Source of the DNA: Rusavskia elegans
Lineage: Eukaryota; Ascomycota; Lecanoromycetes; Teloschistales; Teloschistaceae
Direction: 5' to 3'
NCBI GenBank assembly: GCA_011316305.1
Contig: SAUG01000103.1
Location: 1 to 64,000, forward strand
DNA: 64,000 nucleotides
The notes under the pieces are model-generated. The model had not been told where the DNA came from, ran no database searches, and saw only the letters and a list, made by a program, of their open reading frames with translations. The position numbers and the translations under genes are program-made. This document shows, in pieces, positions 1 to 12,234 of this stretch. Each line of letters opens with the position of its first letter. The first letter of the stretch is position 1.

Positions 1-3000
1 CCCCCCCCCACCTTCCTCACGGTCTCGCAAAAAGGTAATGCGAGACAGAGACGGTGCAAAATGCACATGTAGGGCCTGATTTATCAGACGGTCAACTGCG
101 GTTCTCATCCTAACTTTGCTTGTAAACGAAAATCCTTATCTCTGGTGCTCAAACAGATCTTCCAAGGTGAGCGTTTCCTCTTCATTGGAGAAGCCGAGGG
201 ACGAGTTTTGCAGTGTGATTTGTCGTGGATATTTTATTGTTTCGTACCAGAGTGTCGCGACCAAGCCTTGTCAAAGGCGTCGGGCGGCAACTGACCGTGT
301 CTTAGACATTTTCATCCTATATGACGGATCGGACTCAAGGACGTGTTCAGTGCCTCATCCGGATATCTTCGATAGATTCCCCTAACTCCTTGTCGAATGA
401 CCGGTCGATAGTAACTGTTCTATGTATGCAATTGATTGAATTAGTTCTGCTCGTAGAATTTTGTCATTGTATCCGACTCAAGAGCTTAGAAGACTCGACC
501 ACCCTTCGATTAACCCCATGTACCACCAAGTAAGTTCATCCCTTCGCGTGCCAAAACGCGTGTTCCATCTTCCCTCCCAGACTTGTCATATCCTGTCATG
601 TATCACAGATCCATCACAATGGGATGTGTACAACAATCGTTACGTCGGTGGAGAATATCATTCTATCGAATGCTCGGATATCGGGCGGAGATGTGTTAAT
701 ACAACAGACTCTTTCGAGGGGAACCCCTATTGATTGGTACCAACGTCTCTTATCCTTAGCTATACAGCACTTCCCATATATATCTTCCGTTTCCCATTTC
801 TGCACTTTTCCACCGCTGCAGTGTCTGTTATTCATTGATATGCCTTTCTCATTCTCCGGATATGATTACGCTTCGCTCAACTGTGGGTCGATACACCAAT
901 TCGCTCTGCACGTTGAAGAGATCGATCAAGTCTTTTATTCCGCATCTAGCGTCTGCTTTTTCCTACTGACTGCTTGTTTCCCTTCTGCGGCTCATGATCT
1001 TCTATTCGCTGCTGGGCTATTAGCTGTAGTGTGGAGATCGAAGTGGTCGGCTTGGTTGACATAATGTGTGTTTAGGGGGGGGGTGGGTTCCTGTTCTAAA
1101 AATGATGCGGAAAGAAAGGGGTTTCTGATATAGGATAGCTGGTTTATCAGCTCTGTTTTTGAAAAAAGGGGGAAAGGGGGTTGAGGTTATTGTATCTTGC
1201 GGAACCTCTTCCGAGAGAAATCTTTCTCTGTCATTTGGGTCCTGGAGCTCCTGACGAAGGGAGATGGTACTCTTGGCTAGTTCAGAACGTTGTAGCTGTA
1301 CTTATTCCTTGGGAATGGAATCTCCACCATAACCCTTGAACTAACAGTAAACGATTGGTACTTCAATAGCAGTGGCTCCGTCCTCGATGCGTGCCCCCTT
1401 TCACTGCAACAAAAGACTCAATCGCAGATGGTATCCCATTCATCCAAAACAAGCCCACCCGGATAATAAAAGACGCTACGACATGCGTCTTGGCTCTGGG
1501 CGGTGGGCGCCGAAAGCGAAGATCGCAACTGGGTTCTTTTCGTTTCTTCGGACAGGTATGACATTACGATTAGCATCGTAGGTGGCGGTCAGTCTGAATT
1601 GCCTATGGTGATATGTATATACCTTTGAATGTGTAGAAGGAAGCTTGATGCTGCCATCCGCAGATCGTTCTGGCCATCTTTTTCCGGGATTGAATGAGAC
1701 GGTATAATATATATCGCTTGAGCCCCTTCGAAGGTATTTTCGCCGCCGCGGACAATGCTTGGAATCAATGGTTCTGAGCGTCGGTATGTAGCCAAGAACG
1801 ATGTGGATTATGGGGCTTGCGAGGAGTACTTGATGTGGGTAGGGTGGGTGGAGGGTGGGCAACGCAGGGTCGGCGACGGAGCAATTTAGGTTTTAGGAAG
1901 CCTGTTGGGTCCTCTCGAACGAATGATATATGATGAGCGATCTCCTTGTATACACGTTGAGATTCAAGGACGAGCTGGCTGGAAATAGAAGTCTCTTATT
2001 GCGATTTTCGTGGAAACATGCGTAGGCACTCCACTTGATTGGAACGGACTTTGATATTTGTAAGTGCGGATAGATGTGTGCAATAGACAGTCTATGCGTG
2101 CTGTTCGGCAGATATTCTTCGTGATTTTGATGCTGAGGACAGTGAGTAAAGGGTTGGGAGGTTCGGTTCAGGAAATTGATATCTGGCATCAAGACATTCG
2201 TGAAATGCACAGTGGAGGTTGCGGGGTTGATGGATACAGGAGTACTCTGGGGGCATAGAGATGTAGAGAAGATGCCTAGTTGATATCACAATAGAACGTT
2301 TGCAGTTCGAAGATTATGTGTAGAGGGATGTGGAGGGAGTGAAGAAACTGATGATGCAAAGATGACAGTAGCTTAATCTTGGTGATCCATTGGATCATGA
2401 ACTTGAGCTGGTCTGTTGTTCTTACGTTGGAGAACACTGACGGAGGGCAGCTGAAGAATACTAGCATGAGGTGATAAGCACCTCTCTATTGGCGGTTAAT
2501 GTCGATGAAACGGTTTCCAAGATCAAATCGGGATTGTCAGAACGCTCACGTATATACGAGGACAGATGGCCGGAGTGAACAAGTTCCTACTCACTTATGC
2601 GCGTATCAGTGAATAAAGATTGTGTCTCTCTTGCTTGGTGATGGGACAAGAATCACGTCCGTTACTTTCTGAGGATGGAGATCGGAACAACTAGCTTTTT
2701 CACAGGAGACCAGGACCCGTGGTATGTGGACTCCCTAGCTTTTGAGCTTATCATCCGACCAAGATGGACGAAGAGGGCGAGATTCAACGACTTTGTCGTA
2801 AGAAAAACTTGACGAAAGCTTACCACGAGTAATAGAGTGGAGGTTGTATCGGCCGCTGTTCTTGTCCGTTGTCGGCGGGTCGCTGTTGATAGCGAGGGGT
2901 TGGAGGACAATTGTCTTATTAGGGCACTCAAGTGTCTTGCTCAAGGCTAGGAATCAGATGTCCGCTTGCACCATGGAAGCCTATGGCATGATCAGCTGCT

Positions 3001-4608
3001 GTGCTTCTCCGAAGTTGATGGTCAAGTTCATTATCGTATAAGTCGAACTGTTGGTGTGTTTTGGTGGACGGCAATCCTCCCCCTTACTTGAGAAGCACCC
3101 TCTTCACCACAGTCTGTTCTTATTGGATCAGTGAACTCTACTTTGCCAATGCTGTACGTGCCATGGCAGATATATGTTCAAGGATACGCGTATCTTAAAG
3201 CTGCGCCCAAGTGACGGGCTAGGTCTGGCTGATCTTTGACAGGCCGCTGGTTCGTTCGGTGTCGTCAGTGTCTTATCTTTATGAGTAGTTCCAGGAGACA
3301 ACAGAGACCACCAGGAATGGATACAGGCAAGCCTAGTTAAGGATTCGGATGTTATGTGATATATCAAGACAGATGCAGAGTGAATGAAAATATTGTTCTG
3401 GATTCGTGAGCCATCGAAAAGATGAAATGCCGAACAATACGAACAAACACGAACACTGCTCTGCAAGAAAGAGCTGACATACTGTGTACATATGAGACGT
3501 TGATAATTTCCAGAGAATCTTGACCTTGAATGAGCGTATGTGAAACCAAAGGAGCGATTGACTAAGGTCTCTACCAGCTCAGAAGGCGTCAACCTTAATT
3601 GACGTGCTCTACGCAGTAGCAATGATACAACTTCCCGAAGATGAACATGAGGTCAAGTGCAGGTACCGAGAGCTCGTAACATGATTGTTATCGCATCCAC
3701 ACCAAGCGACGGACGGCCGAGGGAAATTGATAGATGATAGGATGCAGTGTTGACGCTGATGGACGAGATGGAAAACGAAGAGCAGTCGGCCAATCGATCA
3801 ATGGAGTGGAAATACTCTGAGCTGGATCTGGGTCGAGCGTCCGATCATATTCAGTCTGTTAGGCGCTTGTTCTGGGAGTTTCAGAGGATAGGAATCTATT
3901 GCAATAGAGCGTTATTGGTGATGTCCAGAGGGCTTGATAACGAGAGCTAAATGCCTGGTGGCCTTGACCAAGGGAAGAGTGGCTTAACGATAGGGCGCTT
4001 GAAGGTTGTGTTGTGCTTGTGTGGTCCATAACAGCACCAGTCGAAATCCTTGGTTGCAAGAATCCACGATCTAAGCGATTCTAGCCCCACAGTGCCATGC
4101 GTGTAGCCCTGCGCAAGGAAGGACACGCTGTGGCGATGATTATTACCGTGTCGTTGGTGTCTGGTATCTCTGAACCTTGGCTGACACAGTACGGAGTAGT
4201 CGTGAGGTGTGAGATCGATGTCCACGTTCGGTCCACGACGTCGATCAGGGCCGAGCCGCCTATTCTGGGACTATCCCCCACATCGGAGAAAAGACGGGGC
4301 TTCGGACGAAGGCTGAAGGGGAGACTCCCTGCTGCTTCCCAACAGATAATAATAATGGCCTTCTTCGCATCATCTCATCCGGCGCTACCTGACATCGCAT
4401 TTACAATCGTTCAGTACTCATCCATTTTTTTGCCACTGCCGATTTCCCCCCCCCCCCTTTTCCTCACTTCATTAATGCACGGTTCCTTTGCTGAAGCCAA
4501 TTTGAGCTTTCCAAAACCGTCGGGCTGGTAACGGAGTAGCTCCAGTCAACCCGGCTTTTCCGTTCAGTTCGTCCTACTCGTCTCAGGCTTTGACCTCCAT
4601 CTCTCACA
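1..4608. other. Gene-poor region of ordinary composition
   Basis: I see no convincing protein gene in these 4.6 kb on either strand. The longest open frames (624-1064 plus, 1476-1862 minus, 3128-3622 minus) match no family I know, are rich in Cys/Ser/Arg/His as random frames often are, and cannot be joined into longer products by clear splice sites. Homopolymer runs are present: C at 1-9, G at about 1075-1083, and C at 4446-4456 just upstream of the next gene. The composition is not RIP-like, so this is probably intergenic or regulatory DNA, a non-coding transcript or a long untranslated region. Confidence 0.5.
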
Positions 4609-5393
4609 ATGCCGTTCCGCGCCAAGGTCAAGAGAGCTTTCGGAAAGAACGAGGACTCTTCCGAAACCGGTTCAGATCTGTCCCAAGTCCAATCCAAACC
4701 CTCGCCCAAGAAGGCCAAAAAACCCAAGATCGAGTATCCCGAGAATGTCTACAAACCTGGCGAGATCCCCGATTCGAAATACAAGGGGCCTTACAACAAG
4801 GAGCACCAGGTGAAATTGCACGCCTTCAGCTTCAAGACCGCTTTCCAGGGAAGGAGGAAAAGCGAACAAAGTCTGTACAGTCCAATGGGGTCAAGGTTGC
4901 CAAGTCGGAAAGGCAGCTTCTTGTCGAGGCGAAGTTTCGCAAGAAGTCGACAGCAAAGCCGAGTCAATGATACTCTGATGGAGAACAATGAGGCAGATGA
5001 TGCTGTTGGGAACGGTAAGACCACATCTCTGTTCCTCTTTCCGCCAGTATCAAACTCACGCCTAGGCTTCTAGTCGGCAATTCAAAACAACACACCACCG
5101 AGGAGGATCCGAGACCCCAGACCCGAGAAAGTGCCAGAATCGTCACGAAAGAAAGCCTCGCAGCAGACGGTCTTGTGAGTCCCACGGGCGTGGAGAAGGG
5201 CGTCGCTGGAGGGAATGATCGAGCGAGCGGGTATGGAGCGCCGAAGAAGACGAAAGACAGCAACTACATGGATGGCCTGGAGCCTACCAAGACACAAATA
5301 CACGGAGGGTCTTTTGGTCAGCCCTTCTCTGCCGATGATCTTGTCCGGGCAATGACGCAGAGTACGTTGAAATCGACTGCTGTGCAGGCGTAA
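4609..5393 (+). CDS. Small basic disordered fungal protein, two exons
   Basis: CDS join(4609..5014, 5074..5393), 241 residues. The intron is 59 nt (GTAAGA..CTAG, phase 1). The upstream CTAG at 5062-5065 would give an in-frame TAG, so the acceptor at 5073 is the one that works. The start ATG has a good context (CACAATG) and follows a C/T-rich tract. The N-terminus MPFRAKVKRAFG is basic, and Lys/Pro and Arg/Ser-rich stretches follow (residues 30-45, 85-120), with no membrane segment or signal peptide. The C-terminal part is Gly/Lys-rich and ends STAVQA. The whole protein looks intrinsically disordered. I do not recognise a characterised family; it resembles uncharacterised conserved proteins of filamentous ascomycetes. 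The function is unknown. The intact frame and clean intron argue for a real gene. Confidence 0.75.
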
Positions 5394-6499
5394 TGATTCC
5401 ATGGGGGCATACAAGCCTGTATCATAGTGCAGCACTATATGAGGCATACACTGGAACGTGGAGTTCTAGATGACGTTGGGCATGTTGATAGACCCAATGC
5501 ATCGAAGAGATTGGATATGTGGCCAATAAGTGCTATGCAATGGCCGACATGGAACGTTGCCGGGAACATGTCTTGAGGGAGTCGAAAGTGCATAGTCAGC
5601 CCTCTGTCCATCGAAGTTGGTCATCAATCCTGTGCCTAAGTGGTGAAGAAGCCTGTGTATACAGAGGATGACACCCAAAGTCCTCACTATACGCTAGCAA
5701 TCTAGGCGGGGGCTCCAGGTTAGGTAGTCCGGGCGACCGTTGGTGTCATCCTCCGTAAGGCTAAAGCAACGAGATTCAAATGTATAGGGATTAGACAGAG
5801 ATGCAGAGATAGATACCTTATGATATGAGCAGTCCGAAATCATCTTCAATAGAAGCTACCTTTTTCTTAGTAAATCGCGTAAACACTTCAGCCCCACCGC
5901 GCCCCGCATGACGTTCGCGTGGATACTGTATACTCGCTAGCCGGGATCGGCGGGGTGTAGTTTCTTTTGGTAAGACAGCTGACCTTCAAGGTGAGTACCG
6001 GTACTTCCGGTTCAAATGAATAACAAAGTATACATACGCAAACGATTGGCAATAATAACAACAGCCGAGGCGCAGACATGGCCATCACAGAAGCGGTGAG
6101 CTTATGAGTAGACCTTTCCAAGCGTGCAACGGACCAAAGTCACGGTGGTGGAGGTTCTCTAGCCACGGGCGAGAAGAAACCTGCTGACGACAAGGCTGGC
6201 CAAGTTTTGATCTTTTGCCCGATCCGTCAATCTTACCGTGGAAGGTGGAGCCATGACCAATGATATCCGTCCTCGTGCCAATTTAGTAGCTCGAGCTTGG
6301 CCTAGTCCACACTACCTTATGGCAGCGGTGCTTCAAGTTGACGTCATCGGCATGTTCATCATAGCCTAGAACGTCTTGCTCTGCTCCAGCTCTGAAATAC
6401 CATCACCCCTCCACAATCGACTTGCCCTCTTTCTGCTTCTCATCCTACTATTCCCTCTGGTGTTGTCAGCTTTTGCATACTTCACTCGGTCTATTCAGC
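5394..6499. other. Intergenic region, promoter of the dehydrin-like gene
   Basis: There is no supported gene in these 1.1 kb. The short minus-strand frames (5466-5687, 5888-6121) have no family resemblance. The segment just upstream of the next start codon carries a CRE palindrome (6339-6346). The rest shows nothing I can name. Confidence 0.5.
6339..6346. promoter_or_regulatory. CRE palindrome TGACGTCA upstream of dehydrin-like gene
   Basis: This is a perfect 8-bp cAMP-response-element palindrome, the consensus site for ATF/CREB-type bZIP factors (AtfA/Atf1 in fungi). It lies 161 nt upstream of the inferred start codon of the DPR-motif gene. Aspergillus dehydrin-like genes are known to respond to the SakA/AtfA stress pathway, so the location makes sense. 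The site is seen directly; binding is inferred. Confidence 0.6.
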
Positions 6500-9400
6500 A
6501 TGGAAAAACTCAAGAACATGTTGTAAGCTACCTTCTATCCCGGACCCTTTCAGACCACGCTGATGGCCTCGACAGACACCCTGGCAAGTCCAAGGATGAC
6601 GAAGTTATGTATGGTAGTGGTCAAAGCAGTGACCCCGTCCACACCGGTACTGGCACCCAAGCCACGAGCTCTCACAACGCCAATGACCCATTGTCATCAT
6701 CCACTGCTCCTACAGCTTCCTCGACTCGCGAACCTATAGGCCAAGGCGGAATCGGTTCGATCCAGCAAGGCTCAACCCCGCTGTCGTCCTCCCGTACGCC
6801 AGGTACGTTCGTCGATGATGGCGGAAGTGCAATGAGCATCAAATCTGGCCAACAGGGCAACAGCCAAGAATCCAAGATAACCGGCATCCCAGAGACCCAC
6901 GACCCTCTCGACACCAACAAAGCTCTACCTCGTGAACCTACCACGGGATACACTGGAGCGCATGATTCATCGACAACGTCAGGAGTCGGGCCCCATTCCT
7001 CAGCAATGGCCAACAAGGCAGACCCGAGGGTTAATTCGGATTTGGATGGCTCAAGAAGCCTCGGAGGTCGTGATACATCAGGTATGACTGGTGGTGGACT
7101 GGGAAGCACTCTCCCAGACCGGACTGCTGGGAAGTAAGTACTTGCAAGACTTGACCATCTCAACAATAGCTGACGGCAAATAGCACCGGCAGCACCGATG
7201 ATACTGGTCGCTCGTTTCCTCTTGGAGGAGCTTCGTCTGGAACAGCAACTTCCGGCCCGCATAGCTCCAATCTTGCCAATAAAACAGATCCGCGTGTTGA
7301 TAGTGACCGTGACGGATCTCGGGGCGTTCGAGTTACAACTGGCTTCGGCTCGGGGACCGGCGCTACTTCTGGATCGGCCCATCAAGGTGATTTAAATCGT
7401 TCTGGATTGGGAGGCTCTTCTGGTGGAAACACTGGAGTAGCCACCGGAGCTGCAACCGGAGTTCCGCTACCCAGGGGCTACGGCGAAGAGTCTTGGACGC
7501 ATGACCACAACAAGCATGGTCATGATTACGTAGGCGATCCCTGCGCGAACGAGCCGCCTGCTCCAGGCGCCGTACATTTCATCCCTGGTCCCCACAGCCT
7601 TGACACCACCAATCGCCTAGATCCTCATGTTGGGGGAGGAGCCGCTGGCGGGCTTGAACATGCTACTGCAGAATCCACATCTCAAACCGGTGATCGGCAG
7701 ACGGGCTCGGGAGCATTGGGTTCCGTTGCTGGAATGGGCACATCAGGCGTTGGAGCATACGACTCAAGTCGTGACATGCCAAGTACTTCTAATTCTCATA
7801 TCCAGGATCGGCATACTGGTTCCGGAGTATTGGGCACCGGTGCTGGATTGGGCACTTCAGGAGCTGGAGAACACGACTCAAGTCGTGGCGCGCCAAGCAC
7901 TTCTGCTACCCAACAACCCAACACAACTGCTGGGCCCCACAAGTCTGACCTTCTAAACAAAGTAGATCCTCGCGTCGACTCGGATCGCTCGAAACAGCAA
8001 GGATCATCCACCACTTCTGGGAGCGGCACTACACCGACCACCGGACCCTCGACCGGTCGAGAGCATCATCACGGTCGCGATGCAGCGATGGTCGGCGCCG
8101 GAGCCGGTCTTGGAGGAGGAGCCGCATATGGAGCAGGAAAGCATGCCGGCCACGATGTACCCGAAAGAACATCGGGATCAGGCTACTCGAATCCATATCC
8201 ACCAACGTCAAGTAGTACAGGAGCCAACTTAGGCCCGGCATCATCGACTACCGGCGGTCTTCCTTCCTCTACCATCGGTATTACGAGCACCACTGGCCCA
8301 ACTTCATCCTCTGGTTTGGGCTCGTCCGCTAGAGAACCGACTAATACCACTGGGCTTACTTCAACTCGCGCTGAGCCTAGGAGTACGGCTGATCCATCTG
8401 CTACCAGCAATGACCATCATTACGGTAGAGATGCTGGTTTAGTCGGAGTCGGGGCCGGTGCTGGCGTAGGCGCAGGTGCAGCTTATGAAGCTAAGAAACA
8501 TTTCGGTCACTCTCACGACGAGGCCACCGCTGGACGCTCTTTCGATCCTTCTACAACCCAGCAGCCGTTGTCCGGGTCTTCTCGCCCCGATTACGGTAGA
8601 GACACCGGTCTGACTGGTGCTGGAGCAACAGGCCATCATGATCCTCGCCATCACCCAACTACAGCAACTGGCTTGTCCGGTCAGCCAACGTCTGCTTATG
8701 AAGAGCCCACTAAAACTACCGAGTCCCACACAGGGCGCAACGCGGCTTTAGGAGCAGGTGCTGGGGCAGCGGCCGTGGCCGGTGGAGAAGAGCTATCCAG
8801 GAAAGATTTGGAGCGCGAGCAGAAAGCTGCGCACAAGCAAGAGGTCCAAGAAGAGAAGCATCATCAGCACGAACTGGACAAACAGGAAAAGAAACACGAG
8901 AAAGCTTTGGCTGCTGAGCGAGCCAAAGAAGAGAAGCACCATCAGCATGAACTAGAAAAAGCGGAGAAGGAACACGCGAAAGCCTTGGCTAAGGAAGAAG
9001 CCAAACATCATCATAAAGATGAACCTCGTAAGGAGGGAAGCCACGAGGGCGAGAAGGAGAAGAAGCACCACGGGCTCTTTGGATTCCTTCATAGGGACAA
9101 GCCCGACAAGGAACTGAGGGAAGATGAAGCTGCGCGAAAGGAGGGCCTTGAGCACGCCAATGCCGGGGCAGCAGGAGTCGGCGTGGCCGGCGCCGACCCG
9201 GGCATGTCGGAGATGGAGAAGCATCAGCTCGCGAAAGAACATGACCGCAACCGACTGCACAAAGATCCTCCGCCCGGGTACGGAGAAACGAAATACGCCG
9301 AAGAGCCAAAGAGCGGATACGCAAGTCAAGTAACGGGTGGAACAGGGACCACCGCTTTGGCGCAGGGAGATCCAGTCCCTCGAGGGTCTCATGCCACCGG

Positions 9401-9713
9401 CGTGGGCAACAAGGTTGATCCAAAGTAAGTCTGCTCTGTGAACAGTAGAATGAATGACTCTGATGTACATAGCGTGAGTGGGCGAGGTGACACCATTGAC
9501 TCGAACCGAACCAGAGACAGCGAGGCTCGAATTATTGAGCCGACGACGGGCCTTCCGATCGATCTATCCAAGGGCGACGGGGCTGGCGGTACTGATGCTA
9601 CTCCAGTGCACGGATATCATGCTGGAGGGAGCAGTACAACGGGTACGACTGGCACGACTGGCGGCTCGTCTACTGGAGGAGGCTTTGGTCACCTTCAGGA
9701 CCATTCGAGGTAA
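6500..9713 (+). CDS. DPR-motif dehydrin-like stress protein, four exons
   Basis: CDS join(6500..6522, 6576..7133, 7184..9424, 9473..9713), 1,020 residues. Introns are 53, 50 and 48 nt, and all junctions keep frame. The first exon encodes only MEKLKNM plus two bases, then HPGKSKDDEVMYGSG follows. The protein is Gly/Ser/Thr-rich and disordered. DPR-type motifs preceded by NK/NR occur near residues 157 (NKADPRVNSD), 229 (NKTDPRVDSD), 340 (NRLDPHVGG), 455 (NKVDPRVDSD) and 939 (NKVDPK). Two ~39-residue tandem repeats begin near 363. Four Gly-zipper-like repeats (GRDAxxVGxGAGxG type) lie near 491, 610, 665 and 712. A Lys/Glu/His-rich coiled-coil-like segment spans about 730-840 and is followed by HHGLFGFLHRDK. 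The C-terminal motif RIIEPTTGLP is near 960. DPR motifs define the fungal dehydrin-like proteins (Aspergillus DprA/B/C type), which protect against osmotic, oxidative or freezing stress. Membership is well supported; the exact orthologue is not. Length is large for the family. An alternative start at 6376 would read through the first intron. Confidence 0.75.
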
Positions 9714-10345
9714 TCTAAGAGGATGTCTAACATGGCAGGAGAAAGCGTTGATACAGCGCTCGATTGGATATTTGTGCATATGTAATCAGTCCAGCTTCTT
9801 CAGATACCTGTGTATGCGATAATGAAATGCGACAGAATGTATTCCCCTGGCAGTATTCGATAATACCATTTGATCACTCATGCGTCCTCGTAGTTCACGA
9901 TGTTTCCCACCGCCTTTCCACCTGATAAGAACCACGGAAACCTGCAACGGAAAACGCATCAAGTGTATCACATTAGAAGACTTGAAGAGAAAGGGGGAAG
10001 GTGGTACTGGTAGGGGTTCATGATGACAAAGCTTGTTTGTGAAGTCAAGCTTTGCCAAGGCCGATTTCCCCGACATCTCTTCCTGTCACGAAGCGTCGTC
10101 ATCGCACATGGGATCGGGAAGACAGCTCAAGAGGCCTCCAATCAGGTCGTCAGTGAGGCTTTTAGTGAGGTCCCCAGTGCAGGAACGAGAGGATCCCACG
10201 TAATGACGTGTACAGCATCGATTCCTAAGGTATCCAATCCCTAGATCCCAATCTACAACATCAATACTGCCCGTGGTCTTCCACCCCAAAGACTCTGACT
10301 TCTAATCAAATATTTGAAGTTTGACGGGCTGCTATCCTCGTGACA
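9714..10345. other. Intergenic region, promoter of glutamate decarboxylase
   Basis: There is no supported gene in these 630 bases. A CRE half-site lies at 10204-10211. The remainder should hold the terminator of the upstream gene and the promoter and 5' UTR of the decarboxylase gene. I see no tRNA and no conserved frame. Confidence 0.5.
10204..10211 (+). promoter_or_regulatory. CRE-like half-site TGACGTGT upstream of GAD gene
   Basis: TGACGT with an imperfect right arm lies 142 nt upstream of the decarboxylase ATG. Together with the perfect site upstream of the dehydrin-like gene it suggests bZIP/ATF control of both neighbours. It is weak on its own, because a 6-bp core is expected by chance every few kb. 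Confidence 0.35.
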
Positions 10346-12234
10346 ATGGTTCATCTCACATCAGTACCCAGCGATGCAGCAGCCAGACGAGGCTCTGTTG
10401 CTGAGGGCATGCAAAAGATCCAATTCGATGACCCAGCCGAGGATGAAGGTTCTGTCTCGGTCTATGGATCACGATATGCAGCACAAGAGCTTCCTCAGCA
10501 CGAGATGCCAGACCACGAGATGCCCAAAGAAATCGCTTATCGGATGATCCGGGATGACCTCACTCTCGATGGGAACCCCATGCTCAACCTTGCAAGCTTC
10601 GTGACGACCTACATGGTCCGTGTCCGACTCCACCCTCCTCGCCTGTCGTTGACGTGTAACAGGAAGAAGAGGTGGAGAAGTTGATGGCTGAAGCCCTCCC
10701 CAAGAATTTCATCGACTATGAAGAGTATCCTCAGACAGCAGAGATCCAAAACCGATGCGTTTCCATGATCGCTCGCATGTTCAATGCTCCCACCCAGTCG
10801 GAGGATATGAGCGCGATGGGCACATCCACCGTGGGTGAGTAACCTTTGAAGCCCGGGATCCTCAGAATGGCGCTGCTGACGCGGTAACCTGACCAGGTAG
10901 CAGCGAAGCTATCATGCTTGGTGTCCTCAGCATGAAGAGGCGATGGCAGAACAAGCGTAAGGCGGAAGGCAAAGATTATTCGAAGCCAAACATCGTCATG
11001 AACGCCGCCGTCCAAGTCTGCTGGGAGAAGGCGGCCCGCTATTTCGAGGTCGAAGAACGGTATTCCTTCTGTACCGAGGATCGCTATGTGATCGATCCGG
11101 AAGAAGCCGTAGATCTTGTCGATGAGAATACCATCGGCATCTGCGCCATCATTGGGACAACTTACACAGGAGAATATGAAGATGTCAAGGCCATCAACGA
11201 TCTGTTGGTCAAGAAGAGTATCGATTGCCCGATCCATGTCGATGCTGCCAGTGGAGGATTCGTCGCTCCTTTTGTCGTCCCAGACTTGCCATGGGACTTT
11301 CGACTGGAGAAGGTTGTCTCCATCAACGTGTCGGGACACAAGTACGGGCTGGTAAGCGAACTCGGATATTCAACCCATCCTCTGCCGTGCTGAAAACGCT
11401 CGCCCGTAGGTCTATCCTGGTGTTGGCTGGGTTATTTGGCGATCCCCGGAGTTCCTGCCCAAGGAACTGGTCTTCAACATCAACTATCTGGGCGCCGACC
11501 AAGCTTCCTTCACGCTCAATTTCTCCAAGGGAGCTTCCCAGGTTATTGGGCAGTACTATCAAATGATCCGGCTTGGCAAACGGGGATACCGCTCAATCAT
11601 GATGAACCTAACCCGAACGGCGGATTACTTAGCCGCGAATCTGAAGCAGCTCGGCTTCGTCATTATGAGTAAAGGTGGAGGTCAGGGTTTGCCGCTGGTG
11701 GCATTTCGCCTGGATCCTGGAAAAGGGCACCATTACGATGAGTTTGCTGTTGCTCATCAGCTTCGGGAAAGAGGATGGGTGGTTCCAGCGTATACGATGG
11801 CTCCGCACAGCGAGAGCTTGAAGCTGATGCGTGTCGTGGTGCGAGAGGACTTTTCGAGAGCCAGGTGCGATACTCTGGTCAAAGACATCAAGCTCGCCTT
11901 GCAGACATTGGACGAGATGGACAAGAAGACGGTTGAGATGCATCAAGAGTAAGCGTCTTCGCTTGGACGTCACAGTCCGGTTGTGCTGGCCATTTGCTGA
12001 CAAGTCCGAGGCACTTGAAACAGAACACGGCGGCTACCAAGAACAAGAATAGCCACCCACATTACGCGAAGGAAAAGTAAGCGTTCGACCGTTCTTCCAG
12101 CTTAATAGAAGCGTGCGCTCATCGTATCAACAGGCACAGCTTGCAAGGAAAGCACGGAAAGGTATGCTCGAGGATATCTCTCGTTCCTGCCGACTGCTGA
12201 CAATGCCGCGTTTTAGACCCACGCCGTCTGCTGA
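10346..12234 (+). CDS. gad: Glutamate decarboxylase (PLP-dependent), seven exons
   Basis: CDS join(10346..10615, 10663..10834, 10897..11351, 11410..11948, 12011..12076, 12134..12161, 12217..12234), 515 residues, the usual length for a fungal GAD. It converts L-glutamate to GABA and CO2 in the cytosol, the first step of the GABA shunt. Visible marks are: [14 protein letters not shown] near residues 77-90; GTSTVGSSEA substrate/PLP-phosphate region; HVDAASGGF with cofactor Asp263; and [10 protein letters not shown] with the Schiff-base Lys296. The tail is Lys/His-rich and ends KTHAVC, as I recall for other fungal GADs. Introns 1-3 are 47, 62 and 58 nt. The acceptor of intron 4 is ambiguous: 12010 is preferred because CTGAC then sits about 10 nt upstream, while 12004 is also in frame and adds two residues. 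The last two exons are 28 and 18 nt. The ATG context is GACAATGG. It lies in tandem with the dehydrin-like gene. Confidence 0.95.

Noticed and set aside
624..1064. 146-codon plus-strand frame with a hydrophobic C-terminal stretch
   Set aside because: No family resemblance, Cys/Ser-rich like random frames, and no supporting splice structure or neighbours.
3128..3622. 164-codon minus-strand frame
   Set aside because: Rich in Arg, Ser, Cys and His, with no motif or domain. Most likely chance in ordinary-composition DNA.
6376..7137. Open frame from 6376 with a hydrophobic Leu-rich N-terminus, possible signal peptide on the dehydrin-like protein
   Set aside because: The hydrophobic part lies upstream of and inside a clear 53-nt intron (6523-6575, GTAAGC..CTGAT..CAG). 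The start at 6500 gives MEKLKNM joined in frame to HPGKSKDDEV, a better fit to a soluble stress protein.
8952..9470. 172-codon minus-strand frame
   Set aside because: Antisense shadow of the K/E/H-rich exon of the dehydrin-like gene, where stops are rare on the opposite strand.
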